DNA from: CAYPPG01 sp964412555
Lineage (GTDB): Bacteria > Hinthialibacterota > Hinthialibacteria > Hinthialibacterales > Hinthialibacteraceae
Reading direction: 5' to 3'
Length of the DNA stretch: 64,000 nucleotides
Assembly: GCA_964412555.1 (NCBI GenBank)
Contig: CAYPPG010000035.1
Location: forward strand, 1 to 64,000
Both the position numbers and the translations under genes were made by a program. The notes beneath the pieces are model-generated. The model did no database searches. It had not been told where the DNA came from and saw only the letters and a list, made by a program, of their open reading frames with translations. Of the stretch, positions 7,553-17,572 are shown piece after piece; positions within the stretch are counted from its first letter, which is position 1; every line of letters starts with the position of its first letter.

Positions 7553-10336
7553 CTATTGATTCACTCTACCCATGAATTCGATTAAATCCTTCGGGCCATT
7601 TACCAGATTAAACTTATCTTTTTGCACTTCGATTTCCATGAATGAGGTGCTTTCTTGTAGGCGTAATTCAAAGTTCCCAAATCGCAGGAATATTCCATTG
7701 CATAACACCAGTCGCTGAATCCCGTTCCGGTCTGCAGAAACAAAGCAGGCTGCGCCGTCAAAGGCAAGCTGGACAGCGGGATTGATCACTTTGCCGATTG
7801 GTTTGCGCATCGAATCCGCAAAAGCGAAATAGTGGCGGCGGCCATCCTTCAACTGAATGAAAAGAACACCGCACATTTCACAGGGAGCGGGTTTGCCTTG
7901 AAAACTCAGAGGAAGACGGCGGACCGATTCTACGGACGGTGTCTTTTCATACGGTTCCAGAATGCTTACAAAACAGGAAGCAAGAAGCGCTTGATCCGCT
8001 TTCCGGCGAACCATCACCCTCGGAATCCATTCGGGATTGCCGCCGTATTGCCCCGAATCGACCCAGCATTCGGCAAGGGAGGCTTCCGTTTTGTAGGTGA
8101 GATCGGTGTAGCGAAGATGGATCTCTTTCGGCTGAGAGAGATCGTTGTATCGATCTTCGATATTCCAATCGGCGCTCCATCCCGGTTTCGGTCGCAGATC
8201 CGTTTGGAAATTGCGCATTTCGGTTTCATAGCCGTACTCTTCCGAGGGATGGAGAGTCAATCCATTGGTTTTCACAGTTCCAAAAAAGGAGGAAAGGAAT
8301 TTCGCGTGGTCTTTGCCGCCGGTGACGTGGAAGACATCGATGATGTAGGATTGTTTTTCCGACACATCGATCAATGCGACCGTTCGTTCAAACTGGTCGG
8401 CTTGAATCAATTCGGGAGCGGAAACACGGACAATATGAATGTTCTTACCGCTGCCCCACATCGTTACTTTCCCGTCCGCGGTGTGATGATTATTGCCGTC
8501 CACGACGACGGTGTTATGCGCGGCGCTTTTGGTATACCAAACCGCTTTGGGAGCGCGCCAGCCGCCGTAGCCGACCGGCGGATATCCGAAATCGGGTAAT
8601 AAATCGAGACCTTCGGCAAACAGACCGATATTGAGACCGTCGCGGTGACTATGACGGCCGCCGGCGTCGTGATCGAGCCATACAGCCCGCCGGTCCGAAC
8701 CTTCGCCGGATCGCAAAATCGAGAGTCCCCATTCTTCTTTCTTGACATCCGAAAGCCGGATAGCCGTTCCTTCCGTTTCGATGACGTTTTTAACCTTTTT
8801 TTGAAACTCGGCGGGATTGTCGGCGCATATATCGTGCGGAAGCCCATCGAGTTGTCCGTCATTGGCGCGATAGAGAATTTTTACAAAATCCGAATCGCCG
8901 GTCAGTTCATAGAGCCGCCACATCCAATGAAACATGGAAGGTTCGGCGGTTGTGGCCGGTTTGGAAAACGAGACGCCGCAGTAATACGGTGTTCGCATGC
9001 CGAATGCGCTGCAATCTCCTTCACGGGGATAATAGTGATCCAGGCACCAGGTATCGATATGAAAACGGTACGTTTGATGTAAATCGGGAAATTGGCGCAT
9101 GAGGTCAACAAGCAATGACGGATCGAGACGGTCGAAACGGGCGATGAGTTCGGCGAACGAGTGGGGAAAGATGGTGGCGTATCCTGTCAAACCTTTTTCG
9201 CCGGTCATGCCGTCTTCGATCAAGGATTCTTTTAAAATATCGGAAATCATTCCAAGTATTCGTTCTCTGTTTTTGGGCCAATTCAGGACGGTTTCGATTG
9301 TGAGGATGGCAATCGGGGTGCGGGGGAAATTGGATTCGATGCGTTCCCTGTGATTTAGTGTATGCCGGAAGATGTTGTTTTCGATGTTGGATTGAATATC
9401 TGTGAAGGTGCTTTTTTTGTTTTCCAGCGAGAACTCTTTGGCTTTGGCGGATAGAAATTCCACCAGTTTCTTGTCGTTTTTGATCGCTTCGAAAATGCGG
9501 TCATATCCTTGCGCCAATTCCCGTACTTCTTCGCAGGCGTCATGCCAGGTGGAGACATAACCCCGGTGGCCTTGGTATTCGTACACCCACCCAATTTTGC
9601 TGAAATCGAAAGTGGGATAGACATCGGCAATCCGGTCCAGCAAAATCGCAGCCTTGCGGGCATAGTCCGTGTTGCCGGTGACGAGATAGGCTTCGCTCAA
9701 ATTGCGCACCCCGCCGACGATTTTCTTTCGCCACTGTCCGGAGGAGAGATAGTAACCGATAAACCGCCAACGCTTACCGCCTTCGACATATCCTTCCCCG
9801 TCATCGACGCCGAATGTATGTAGGGGATCATCGGTGTCTGGATGATCGGCGTTGAAGAGCAGAGAACGATCCGCTTTTTGGGGATCGAAGATTCCGTGCG
9901 CATCCAAGCCGGAGCGATAGAATGCCTGGAAATCATTGGTCGGAAACAACGCTCCGCAATGGGGACAGCGTACTTTGAAGGGGTGCTTCCAAATGTCGGT
10001 TTCCCAGGTATACATTTTGACATCTTTTTTGCAGGAAGGACAAATCCCATCCGACCAGACCATCCAGGAAGGAGAGATCGTCGGACCGAACATCCAACTC
10101 CGGATTTCTTCATCGGATGATTGCAGCCACGGTTCGGCGCGCTTTATGATGCGCTGTTGAATCTCATTGGCCCATTCGTAGGATTGGGCGTTGGTAACCG
10201 CAGTTTGCACGAGGCTGTGGGGGTAGAGCGCCCCATGTTGCTTAGTCGGAATCGGATTGGGTTCCGGTTCGGCGGTGAAAGTGCTCATTGCGGAAAAGAG
10301 AAGGAGTGAAAGGATGATGAAGGTGTTTCGGGTCAT
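7553..10336 (-). CDS. Exported heparinase II/III-like polysaccharide lyase
   Basis: This 927-residue protein has a clear signal peptide (MTRNTFIILSLLLFSAMSTFTA). A four-cysteine zinc-ribbon-like unit follows (CPSC near residue 98 and CPHCG near 125). The middle is an alpha/alpha-toroid-type region. The C-terminal half matches the heparinase II/III-like fold, with LDHDAGGRHSHRDGLNIGLF near 560 and AAHNTVVVDG near 607. Relatives cleave uronic-acid-containing polysaccharides such as heparan sulfate, alginate or ulvan by beta-elimination in the periplasm or outside the cell. The substrate cannot be read from sequence. It is the first gene of the three-gene minus-strand cluster. The N-terminal zinc-ribbon-like insert is an unusual decoration for a secreted lyase. 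Confidence 0.8.
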   Translation of the reverse strand: MTRNTFIILSLLLFSAMSTFTAEPEPNPIPTKQHGALYPHSLVQTAVTNAQSYEWANEIQQRIIKRAEPWLQSSDEEIRSWMFGPTISPSWMVWSDGICPSCKKDVKMYTWETDIWKHPFKVRCPHCGALFPTNDFQAFYRSGLDAHGIFDPQKADRSLLFNADHPDTDDPLHTFGVDDGEGYVEGGKRWRFIGYYLSSGQWRKKIVGGVRNLSEAYLVTGNTDYARKAAILLDRIADVYPTFDFSKIGWVYEYQGHRGYVSTWHDACEEVRELAQGYDRIFEAIKNDKKLVEFLSAKAKEFSLENKKSTFTDIQSNIENNIFRHTLNHRERIESNFPRTPIAILTIETVLNWPKNRERILGMISDILKESLIEDGMTGEKGLTGYATIFPHSFAELIARFDRLDPSLLVDLMRQFPDLHQTYRFHIDTWCLDHYYPREGDCSAFGMRTPYYCGVSFSKPATTAEPSMFHWMWRLYELTGDSDFVKILYRANDGQLDGLPHDICADNPAEFQKKVKNVIETEGTAIRLSDVKKEEWGLSILRSGEGSDRRAVWLDHDAGGRHSHRDGLNIGLFAEGLDLLPDFGYPPVGYGGWRAPKAVWYTKSAAHNTVVVDGNNHHTADGKVTMWGSGKNIHIVRVSAPELIQADQFERTVALIDVSEKQSYIIDVFHVTGGKDHAKFLSSFFGTVKTNGLTLHPSEEYGYETEMRNFQTDLRPKPGWSADWNIEDRYNDLSQPKEIHLRYTDLTYKTEASLAECWVDSGQYGGNPEWIPRVMVRRKADQALLASCFVSILEPYEKTPSVESVRRLPLSFQGKPAPCEMCGVLFIQLKDGRRHYFAFADSMRKPIGKVINPAVQLAFDGAACFVSADRNGIQRLVLCNGIFLRFGNFELRLQESTSFMEIEVQKDKFNLVNGPKDLIEFMGRVNQ

Positions 10337-10781
10337 GATTGTCCTCGCCAGTTTGTTTATTGATTTGGTTTAAGACTATCACTGGTTTCTGTTTTGGGTC
10401 GAGGGGTGAGAAGAGATTTTATGATCATTTAATGGTCAAGATTTCTTGGGATTTTTTTATAAGGAAGATCACTCCTGTCCCAATGTATAAAATAGTAAAT
10501 TTTCTAACCACCTCATATATTTGCAGTTACAACATGAGATGGCGAAATAACTCGTCAATGTTTGTATGAACGATAAAAGTACGATGGAGGAAAGTGGAGT
10601 CCTCGATATGGTCGGCGCGGAGTGAAGAAGTCCTGTTTCCATGGGAACGAAAAAATTTTACGTTCTGAGTACGCGCTTCGGAATTTGATCGTTGAGTTTT
10701 TTGAGGCATGGGGAATGCTCTGAATAATTGGATTGGTGGGAGGTGAATGGTTGAGTTTCACCTCCCGGCAACTATTCGTCG

Positions 10782-10848
10782 CACACCCAGCCGGTTATCC
10801 CTGGCGGGTTGCGCTCCCGCAGAGCCCGCGTCCGTTTCACCGGGTGTG
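10782..10848. repeat. Large imperfect palindrome or structured element
   Basis: The outer arms CACACCC (10782-10788) and GGGTGTG (10842-10848) enclose an inner GC-rich hairpin, GCGGGTTGCG with CGCAGAGCCCGC. The GC-rich block stands out from the surrounding AT-rich DNA. It could be a dispersed extragenic palindrome or a structured RNA. Neither can be decided from one copy. Confidence 0.4.
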
Positions 10849-11152
10849 ATATCTTCTATTATCCTGTAAGATGCGTCAAGGATTTTGTTGCTAGTTGGTT
10901 GACCGTTCTTCTTCAATTGAAGAGACTTTCTATCCCCCATTGAGGTACGACAAAGAAACTGACAATACATTTCACTGATTGATATTTCTCTGGGGATAGT
11001 GAATCGTTTTCATGATTTTTCGCTGCTTCAATGAGGCGATTCTCCTGTGAGGTGTTGACCTATTTATGGGCTTGGTTATGGTAACATTTATAGTTGAGGC
11101 AACGGGGAGGGAATTTTAATTGACGCTGATCAGGGGGGATGTAGAAAGAAAT

Positions 11153-11180
11153 GGTGGGTTTCGTTAGCACTCAACCCACC
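11153..11180. repeat. REP-type hairpin GGTGGGTT / AACCCACC
   Basis: A perfect 8-base stem (GGTGGGTT with AACCCACC) and a 12-base loop make a hairpin of a widespread class of bacterial extragenic palindromes. It overlaps the upstream extension of the pseudouridine synthase frame, which is one reason to reject an early start for that gene. Confidence 0.55.
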
Positions 11181-11258
11181 CTAGTGACTGGTGCTTTGTC
11201 CTTGGTATCCCTAAAATGTTTTATACCTTTTAAAGAAAGAATCTTTCACACAATTTTT

Positions 11259-11906
11259 ATGGTATATACAATCCTTTACGAATCTGTCGATCTTCTCGCT
11301 GTGGATAAGCCGATTGGTATTTCCACCATCCCGGAACGTAACAAAGATACGCCCTGTCTGCAGCATGAATTGAGCGAGCAGGTTGGTGTGAAACTCATGC
11401 CGGTGCATCGTCTGGATAAAGATGTCAGCGGTATCGTCGTGTTTGCGAAACATCCGGATGCGCACCGGCGGTTGAATATGAAATTTGACCGGAAAGAAAT
11501 TGCAAAATCCTACCTCGCCGTCGTTCACGGAAAAATGGAAAAAAAGAAAGGGGAAATCGACATCCCTATCCGGCAGTTCGGTTCCGGCCGAATGGGAGTG
11601 GATGAGCAAAGAGGGAAACGGTCTATGACTCGATTTGCCGTGGAACAAAGGAACGAGCAATTTTCTAAAGTGCAACTCTTTCCTCTGACGGGGCGGCGGC
11701 ACCAACTGCGGGTTCATCTGTACAGCATTGGCCATCCGATTGTGGGGGATACGTTGTATGGGGATCGAACGATCCAAAGCCGGTTTTCACGCCTCTTTTT
11801 GCATGCTTCTCTCATCGAGTTCGAATGGGATCCGGGGCAAATGGTGAGAATCGAGTCAATAATTCCTGAACATTTCGATCCAATTTTGGCAGGACATTTT
11901 CAATGA
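11259..11906 (+). CDS. RluA-family pseudouridine synthase
   Basis: This 215-residue enzyme converts uridine to pseudouridine in an RNA substrate in the cytoplasm. The catalytic motif HRLDKDVSGIVVFAK is present, with the catalytic Asp at residue 53. Further family motifs are KSYLAVVHG, the LTGRRHQLRVHL strand and GHPIVGDTLYG. I start at the ATG at 11259 (MVYTILYESVDLLAVDKP). The frame is open further upstream, but that part crosses an extragenic hairpin and has no family resemblance. There is no S4 domain, which fits the compact RluA/TruC/YlyB-like branch. Whether it modifies rRNA or tRNA cannot be told. The next gene begins 57 bases downstream. Confidence 0.85.
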   Translation: MVYTILYESVDLLAVDKPIGISTIPERNKDTPCLQHELSEQVGVKLMPVHRLDKDVSGIVVFAKHPDAHRRLNMKFDRKEIAKSYLAVVHGKMEKKKGEIDIPIRQFGSGRMGVDEQRGKRSMTRFAVEQRNEQFSKVQLFPLTGRRHQLRVHLYSIGHPIVGDTLYGDRTIQSRFSRLFLHASLIEFEWDPGQMVRIESIIPEHFDPILAGHFQ

Positions 11907-11963
11907 TCGCGCTATAGTATGGGGGAAGATTCATGAAAATCATTCTCTTTTAGATCATACGTT

Positions 11964-13427
11964 ATGAGTGATCGATACAAACGAATTGCGACATTTTTAC
12001 TCGTCTTGACCTCCATCTTCTTTACACTCTCTCTTTGTTTGGGGGGGTATTGGATTGCAAATTATTATGAAATAAACCGGCTGCGTGCACAGCTCATGAA
12101 TCGCAAAGAGATTCAGGAAGAACTGCTGGACGATACGGAATCCACCTATGTGCTGTATCCCCACCGCAAAGGCTATATCGGCTATGTGCTCAATCCGCTG
12201 ATGAAAGAAGGAACCCTGTGGGCGGCGGAAGGGGAATCCTATCCGATCAATTCACTGGGGCTGCGCGGGAAGGAGATCAAGAAGAAGCCCGGCGATGTCA
12301 CCCGTATTCTCCTGCTGGGAGATTCGTGGTTGTTCGGCTGGTTTTTGAAAGAAGAAGATCGCATCGGGAACCGGCTGCAGGAACTGATCGATGAAAAACT
12401 TCCGTCACAGAAGTATGAAATCGTCACGGCGGCTTTACCGGGTTGGAATGTGCAATGTGAAGCGGCGTTTTTGAAAAACCACATTCACCGTATCGATCCC
12501 GATTATATTCTCTGGGAAACCATGGCGAATGATGTCTTGGATGCAGGGGGTGCGTCGCCCCCGGGGATCCTCACACGTTTTTACAGCCCCCAAAGCCCGA
12601 TTCAAACGCCGTTCACCACCCTTGGGAAACTGATCAATTACCCCATGCCTTTTGTATTGAATAGAATCCGGCGGAATTTTAATTTCATGGTATCGAGTTA
12701 TGAACGGTACGATGTACCGATTCTGGTTTTCTCGGTCGATGTCGATCCTGCGTTGTATTCGATGGCATTGGGAAAAGACACTTTCCCGTTTCCGATTGTT
12801 TTATTACCGGAGACCTATAAACACGATCGAGAACGGGCATGGATCAAGCCGAACGATTTTCATCCCAGCCCCTGGCTGACGAAACGAGTTGCGCTTGGTT
12901 TATCCGCCCATTTCTCCGGCTTGGAGTGGGTTTCCCCGCTGGAATTGGATATAACGGAAACATCCCTTGCCGATGAATTTGTGACCTTGAATGATATCGA
13001 GATTCCCCGTGAACGGATTGAAGCGTATCAACGGAAATATGCGGATTGGACGGAGGTGGAGCTACACGAAGACAATATTCAGCCGAATGTCGGTTTCGGG
13101 TTGGCGCATCGGGATAAGATGTGTCAACGGGGAATCCTCTATCTGCGAATTCCGGAAAACAGAGATACGGTGACAATCGTGTTTGAGCTCGAAGAAATGT
13201 TCTTGAATTATCCCCATCAAGTGACATTTTTCGTAAGAGATTTTGAAGGGAAGAAAACGAAGGCGGAATTCACCATCGAGGAAATGACGCATGCCTGCAA
13301 GTTAAAACTTCCGCAGCCGCGAACTGCTTATTCACTTTATGAAATTGAATGGACGTTCGATTATTGCGAATGCGCCAGCCCTATTCTTTGTTATTCCGCC
13401 ACGTTGAAACATATTTTTTCGGAATAA
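11964..13427 (+). CDS. Membrane-anchored SGNH-hydrolase-like protein
   Basis: This 487-residue protein has one N-terminal transmembrane segment (about residues 9-31) followed by an exported domain. The GDSW nucleophile motif sits near residue 119 in RILLLGDSWLFGWFL. A family-typical strand DYILWETMANDV follows, and DFHPS near 296-300 supplies the Asp/His pair of an SGNH triad. Relatives act as esterases or O-acetyltransferases on cell-surface polysaccharides. The C-terminal 130 residues are beta-rich and could bind carbohydrate. It may be co-transcribed with the pseudouridine synthase. It converges on the minus-strand operon with only 7 bases between stop codons. The substrate is unknown. Confidence 0.65.
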   Translation: MSDRYKRIATFLLVLTSIFFTLSLCLGGYWIANYYEINRLRAQLMNRKEIQEELLDDTESTYVLYPHRKGYIGYVLNPLMKEGTLWAAEGESYPINSLGLRGKEIKKKPGDVTRILLLGDSWLFGWFLKEEDRIGNRLQELIDEKLPSQKYEIVTAALPGWNVQCEAAFLKNHIHRIDPDYILWETMANDVLDAGGASPPGILTRFYSPQSPIQTPFTTLGKLINYPMPFVLNRIRRNFNFMVSSYERYDVPILVFSVDVDPALYSMALGKDTFPFPIVLLPETYKHDRERAWIKPNDFHPSPWLTKRVALGLSAHFSGLEWVSPLELDITETSLADEFVTLNDIEIPRERIEAYQRKYADWTEVELHEDNIQPNVGFGLAHRDKMCQRGILYLRIPENRDTVTIVFELEEMFLNYPHQVTFFVRDFEGKKTKAEFTIEEMTHACKLKLPQPRTAYSLYEIEWTFDYCECASPILCYSATLKHIFSE

Positions 13428-13434
13428 GTAGAAT

Positions 13435-14394
13435 TTAATAGAGTGACCAGGGGCCGATTGATGTGCCTCCCAGCGGCCGATCGTCGGTAAACCGCATTTC
13501 CTGATAAAATTCAGGACTTTCCGCCGGGAAACCGTTCCACGAAAAATGGCCAAATTCCCCATTGTCCCAATCCAACCAGCTGATATCAAAGCCGATGGGA
13601 TGGCTGGATTCGAACATGACGAACGATCCGAACGGAATCCGTATCTCCATCGTATAACCCATATTGTCGTCATCGATCGTGGTTACAGTGTCAATCGTCG
13701 AAAGCAGTTCATATTCCAATGCGTCGCCATCGTTGTACTCGGCTCCCGTACGGAAAATTTCCTTGTATTGGTAGTAAAAATTATCAAACCGTAAGCCGTA
13801 ATCTTCTTCGGCGATATCCGGGAAATCGCGGCGTTGGAGGGCTTCATCGATCAGGACATTGAATTGCAAGTCATTGACGGAAGTCCCTTCCGGCTGATCA
13901 TCAAGATTGAGAGGAAGACGATCGTTATCGTTATCGAACCAGAATTCGATTCCATCGCTCGTCCAACCTGTGCTATCTCCTGTAAAATATCCGAACTCAT
14001 CAACCGTATTTGCCATTGCGTGCTCGAAACCAATTTCATTGTCCCGTGCAATATTTAAAACATAAAATGCATCATCATCCCATCCGAAGTAGGTTGTGGC
14101 GTCAAAATCTTCCGGCCCGGAATAGACATTGCCGGTGCCTTGATTGTCATAGGCCGCCGTGTCTGCATCCAAAATGAAATGATCGCCGGTCGTGAGATCA
14201 CCTCTTGCATCGATCAAAGCCGGAGAACCGAAACTGGAAATGGGCCAATCACTGGAATCTCCGTCGATGACAATTTGAATGGAGGCATCAAACTTTCTGC
14301 AGTCGATAAAGCGGTCTTGGGCAAATCCTAATTGTGAAATAACCATTAGAAGTGAAATGAAATAACATGCAAATCGAATATATTTTTCCTTCAT
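13435..14394 (-). CDS. Exported CBM9-like sugar-binding protein, paralogue A
   Basis: This 319-residue protein has a signal peptide (MKEKYIRFACYFISLLMVISQLGFAQ). It is a single beta-sandwich of the CBM9/cellobiose-dehydrogenase-cytochrome-like class: FDASIQIVIDGDSSDWP, TTYFGWDDDAFYVLNIARD and DGIEFWFDNDNDRLP are the conserved strands. The GGGAG six bases before the ATG at 14394 favours that start over the GTG immediately upstream. It is the last gene of a minus-strand operon. A paralogue with the same layout, including near-identical 'FDNDNDRLP' and 'MRFTD..PLGG' motifs, is the first gene at 17573-18547. It probably binds carbohydrate outside the cell. The ligand is unknown. Confidence 0.75.
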   Translation of the reverse strand: MKEKYIRFACYFISLLMVISQLGFAQDRFIDCRKFDASIQIVIDGDSSDWPISSFGSPALIDARGDLTTGDHFILDADTAAYDNQGTGNVYSGPEDFDATTYFGWDDDAFYVLNIARDNEIGFEHAMANTVDEFGYFTGDSTGWTSDGIEFWFDNDNDRLPLNLDDQPEGTSVNDLQFNVLIDEALQRRDFPDIAEEDYGLRFDNFYYQYKEIFRTGAEYNDGDALEYELLSTIDTVTTIDDDNMGYTMEIRIPFGSFVMFESSHPIGFDISWLDWDNGEFGHFSWNGFPAESPEFYQEMRFTDDRPLGGTSIGPWSLY

Positions 14395-14507
14395 CACATT
14401 CTCCCTTCTTTTAATTGGATCGCTTTTACGATTTAGTTGATTCGATTGTAGATTACCATGAAAAGAATGTCAATCTGAGAATTAAAAAATTGGATTATGG
14501 AAACAGG

Positions 14508-15794
14508 TTATTTTGGGGAAGAATGTTTCAGCCAAAGATTTCGAATGCGATTGGCCAGAGGATTTTTCGGATCAAGAGTCAACGCTTTCTCGAGATGCTC
14601 GAGTGCGGACTCCGCATTGTTCATTTCCAAATAACACTGCGCCATCATCGCATGGATCGATGAGGCGTCGTCTCGAACGTCCAGGCATTGCTTGAGGTAA
14701 GGAATCGCTTTCTCGAAATTCCCGCTGGACATTTCAATTTGCGCTAAATAAAAAAGCGCTTCCGGGTGATCCGGCTCGTCTTCCAGAACCTTCAACAACT
14801 GATCGGCGGCCAGATTCCCTCTGCCGATTTCCAAATAAATCAACGCCATCGCAAAGTGAGTTTCCGGCGTATCCGGATGATGGCGCAGAAAACTGCGGTA
14901 AAAGTTGCGTTGATTTCTGCCGATTTGATTAATCGTATCCAAACTTTGTTTCGCCAGTTTCGCTTTCTCTTTTTCCTTCAAAAAGGAATAAACTCTCACC
15001 AGTTGAAAGACAGCGTGCTGATAGAATGGTTCTTCATCGATGATGGTTTCGAATATCTCGCGCGCTTCCTGATAGTTTCGCTCTTTCATCAAGATTTTTC
15101 CGTATTCATAGCGGGCACGAAGATTGTCCGGATGATCCTGTATAATGGCCTCGAAGAGTGGTTTCGCATCTTCATTGCGCTGTTGGACGATGACGGCTTT
15201 CAAAATTCTGGCGTGTTCATGTTTCGGAAGCTGATCCGCAATGGCTTCCGCTTCCGCGATTTTCCCTCGCGTGTAGAGAATAATAGCTTTCCGGTAAAGA
15301 GCGCGTTCGTTGGTTGGATCCCGTTTCAAGATTTCCGCGATATGTTCCATCGCGGGTGGAAATCGCTGGAGGCGATAATACACCGCTACCGCTTCCTGGC
15401 GGTATTCGAGATGATCCGGTTCGAGTCGAATGGCTTTTTCCAATTCTTGAATTGACCGCTCCGGATCGGTTTTTTGATAGCCTAAAATTCTTCCCAATAA
15501 ATAATGAGCTTCCGCGGATTGAGGATGCTTTTCGATTGTCCGTTCCAACACCGCAATGGCTTGTGGATAATACCGCAAAACATGATATAAATTGCCTAAT
15601 TCTAAGAGTGTTTCTCGATGATGAGGATTTTTTTCAAGGTATTTGAACAAAACGTGTTCTTGTTGGGCGTACTCTTGATTTTGTATCACCGGTTCTTTCG
15701 GGAATTCATAGACTCCCCCCCAATCACCAGCGGCAAAAACGAACTGGGGTAACAAGAAACAGGAAACAAACCCTATCAGGATCTTTTTATTCAT
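14508..15794 (-). CDS. Exported tetratricopeptide-repeat protein
   Basis: This 428-residue protein has an N-terminal signal segment (MNKKILIGFVSCFLLPQFVFAA) followed by about ten TPR units, for example AHYLLGRILGYQKTDPERSI and ALFYLAQIEMSSGNFEKAIP. TPR solenoids mediate protein-protein contacts, so a scaffold in the periplasm is likely. The ATG at 15794 overlaps the stop codon of the FG-GAP/ASPIC gene (ATGA), which implies translational coupling. That overlap is why I reject the longer upstream frame. Its fixed pairing with an ASPIC/FG-GAP protein suggests the two work together. Confidence 0.8.
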   Translation of the reverse strand: MNKKILIGFVSCFLLPQFVFAAGDWGGVYEFPKEPVIQNQEYAQQEHVLFKYLEKNPHHRETLLELGNLYHVLRYYPQAIAVLERTIEKHPQSAEAHYLLGRILGYQKTDPERSIQELEKAIRLEPDHLEYRQEAVAVYYRLQRFPPAMEHIAEILKRDPTNERALYRKAIILYTRGKIAEAEAIADQLPKHEHARILKAVIVQQRNEDAKPLFEAIIQDHPDNLRARYEYGKILMKERNYQEAREIFETIIDEEPFYQHAVFQLVRVYSFLKEKEKAKLAKQSLDTINQIGRNQRNFYRSFLRHHPDTPETHFAMALIYLEIGRGNLAADQLLKVLEDEPDHPEALFYLAQIEMSSGNFEKAIPYLKQCLDVRDDASSIHAMMAQCYLEMNNAESALEHLEKALTLDPKNPLANRIRNLWLKHSSPK

Positions 15795-17542
15795 TGTGAT
15801 CCATCCTTTGTATTTTCTTTGACGGTCAATCGTTGATTGGCTTTGATATCCTTCAGTACGGTTTTTGATCCGGACGGCCAATGGATTTCAATCTCATCCG
15901 CCTTATCGTAATTGGCCAAACCAAAATGAAGAATTGTCGTATCCTGGGAGAGGAAACTCGAACCGCTGAATACTCCTTTCATCTCTCTTAAATCCCCCGC
16001 GCGCAATTGAGCGAATGCGCCAATGGCGGAACGATTGGACTCTTTTCCTTCCAACACGATTTGCAGCCAGTGATTTCGGTTTTCCCCGTCATTTCGCAGG
16101 ATGGTCGGTGTGCCGCCGAGATTGTTGATCACCAGATCGAGGTCGCCATCATTATCCAAATCCCCCCGTACACATCCGCGACTGATTCGCCATTTGTAAA
16201 AATCTTCACCCAATCCCTCTGTGACATGAACGAACTGCGTGTTTCCCATGTTTTCGAACAGTAAAGGCGGTTGGGAAAAGGTCGTATCCACATCGGGATG
16301 CTCCGCTTCCGGATACACATGTCCGTTACAGAAAAACATGTCTTCATCCCCGTCGTTGTCTGCGTCGATCCATTGGGTTCCCCAGCCGAGATAGGAAAAG
16401 GTTTTATGGCCGACTCCCGACGGATAGGTCATATCTTCAAACATCCCGTCTCCGAGTCCAAGCCATAACGTAAACGGTTCTTCGGAAAAATTCGTTCCCA
16501 ATAAATCCCATTCGAAATCGCCGTTGCAGTCTCCCCATGCGACACCCATCGATGCCATCTCGGTTCCGTCTTCGCTGTAGGCTACTCCAGCGAGTAGGCC
16601 GTTTTCTTCAAACGTCCCGTCTCCGTTATTCATAAACAGATAACTCGGCATCGAATCGTTGGCGACATAGAAATCGGGATACCGGTCATGGTTCACGTCA
16701 GTCCAAACACACGTGAAACTATAGGCGGGTGGCGCATCACCGATGCCGGATGATTCCGTCACATCTTCAAATGTTCCGTCTCCCCGATTGTGAAAGAGCG
16801 AAAGTCCTAATGGCGTATAGGCGCGCGGTCCGGGATAGACCATAAATCCACGCCACTCGGATTTGCGCTGTTCCGGCGGCAGATGATCAAGTGAATTAAG
16901 ATCAAGATAATCGGATACTACGAGGTCCAAATGTCCGTCCAAATCGTAATCCGCGAATGCCGCACCGGTACTGTACAATAAGGACTGACAGCCGGCTTCA
17001 TTGATCACATTGGTGAAATGGCCTTGGCCGTCATTGCGATAGAGCCGGTTGGGGCCGAAATTGGTTACATAAATATCCGTATCCCCATCGTTGTCGTAAT
17101 CCGCCGCCGCACAGCCCATGCCCCATTCCGTGTCCCCGACTCCGGCTTCCTCGGTGATGTCCGTGAACGTGCCGTCTCCATTGTTGCGAAACAGATGATT
17201 CATAGGTGGGGGATTGATCTTCTTTTCGAATGTACTGCCATTGACGAAATAGATGTCCAGCCATCCGTCGCCGTCGGCATCCAAAACCGCCAGTCCTCCC
17301 CCTTTGGCTTCAACGATTAGATTTTTCACGCGTGGATCGCCGGATACTTGCAAGAACTGGATATTGGCTTGTTCCGTAATTTCGACAAACTGGACCGTGC
17401 CATCGCTCATGTCGGACCATCCCGGCACTGCCAATGGAAATATCCATATAAATGAAATTGCAAAATCAATAGTAATGCAAGAAAAAAGAAAGGCAGAAAG
17501 CCCTTTTACGGACTTACTGCCCGGATTGGATTGTTTCATCAT
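15791..17542 (-). CDS. Exported FG-GAP/VCBS repeat protein with C-terminal ASPIC/UnbV domain
   Basis: This 583-residue protein of the CRTAC1-like class has a hydrophobic N-terminus (about residues 20-42). A seven-bladed FG-GAP propeller follows, with many calcium loops: DADGDGWLDIYF, DYDNDGDTDIYV, DYDLDGHLDLVV, DADNDGDEDMFF and DLDNDGDLDLVI. The C-terminus is an ASPIC/UnbV domain (HWLQIVLEGKESNRSAIGAF and ADEIEIHWPSGSKTVLKDI). Such proteins are exported and thought to bind ligands or partner proteins; no enzyme activity is established. The neighbours are a CBM9-like gene 30 bases upstream and a TPR gene overlapping by 4 bases downstream, so this is one operon. No residue appears missing relative to the family. 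Confidence 0.85.
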   Translation of the reverse strand: MMKQSNPGSKSVKGLSAFLFSCITIDFAISFIWIFPLAVPGWSDMSDGTVQFVEITEQANIQFLQVSGDPRVKNLIVEAKGGGLAVLDADGDGWLDIYFVNGSTFEKKINPPPMNHLFRNNGDGTFTDITEEAGVGDTEWGMGCAAADYDNDGDTDIYVTNFGPNRLYRNDGQGHFTNVINEAGCQSLLYSTGAAFADYDLDGHLDLVVSDYLDLNSLDHLPPEQRKSEWRGFMVYPGPRAYTPLGLSLFHNRGDGTFEDVTESSGIGDAPPAYSFTCVWTDVNHDRYPDFYVANDSMPSYLFMNNGDGTFEENGLLAGVAYSEDGTEMASMGVAWGDCNGDFEWDLLGTNFSEEPFTLWLGLGDGMFEDMTYPSGVGHKTFSYLGWGTQWIDADNDGDEDMFFCNGHVYPEAEHPDVDTTFSQPPLLFENMGNTQFVHVTEGLGEDFYKWRISRGCVRGDLDNDGDLDLVINNLGGTPTILRNDGENRNHWLQIVLEGKESNRSAIGAFAQLRAGDLREMKGVFSGSSFLSQDTTILHFGLANYDKADEIEIHWPSGSKTVLKDIKANQRLTVKENTKDGSQ

Positions 17543-17572
17543 AAGTAAATTCCAGATAATTCTTTCATCCTG

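Larger units (their letters stand above)
10337..11258. other. Long intergenic region with two palindromes
   Basis: About 920 bases separate the divergent lyase and pseudouridine synthase genes. I see no gene with recognisable content. The region contains a large folded palindrome (10782-10848) and a short perfect hairpin (11153-11180). Short frames on either strand lack start signals and similarity. Confidence 0.5.

Noticed and set aside
7832..8599. 255-codon plus-strand frame
   Set aside because: It lies opposite the heparinase-like gene, whose motifs are intact, and has no recognisable content.
14766..15455. 229-codon plus-strand frame
   Set aside because: It is the antisense of the TPR gene; the TPR pattern on the minus strand is unambiguous.
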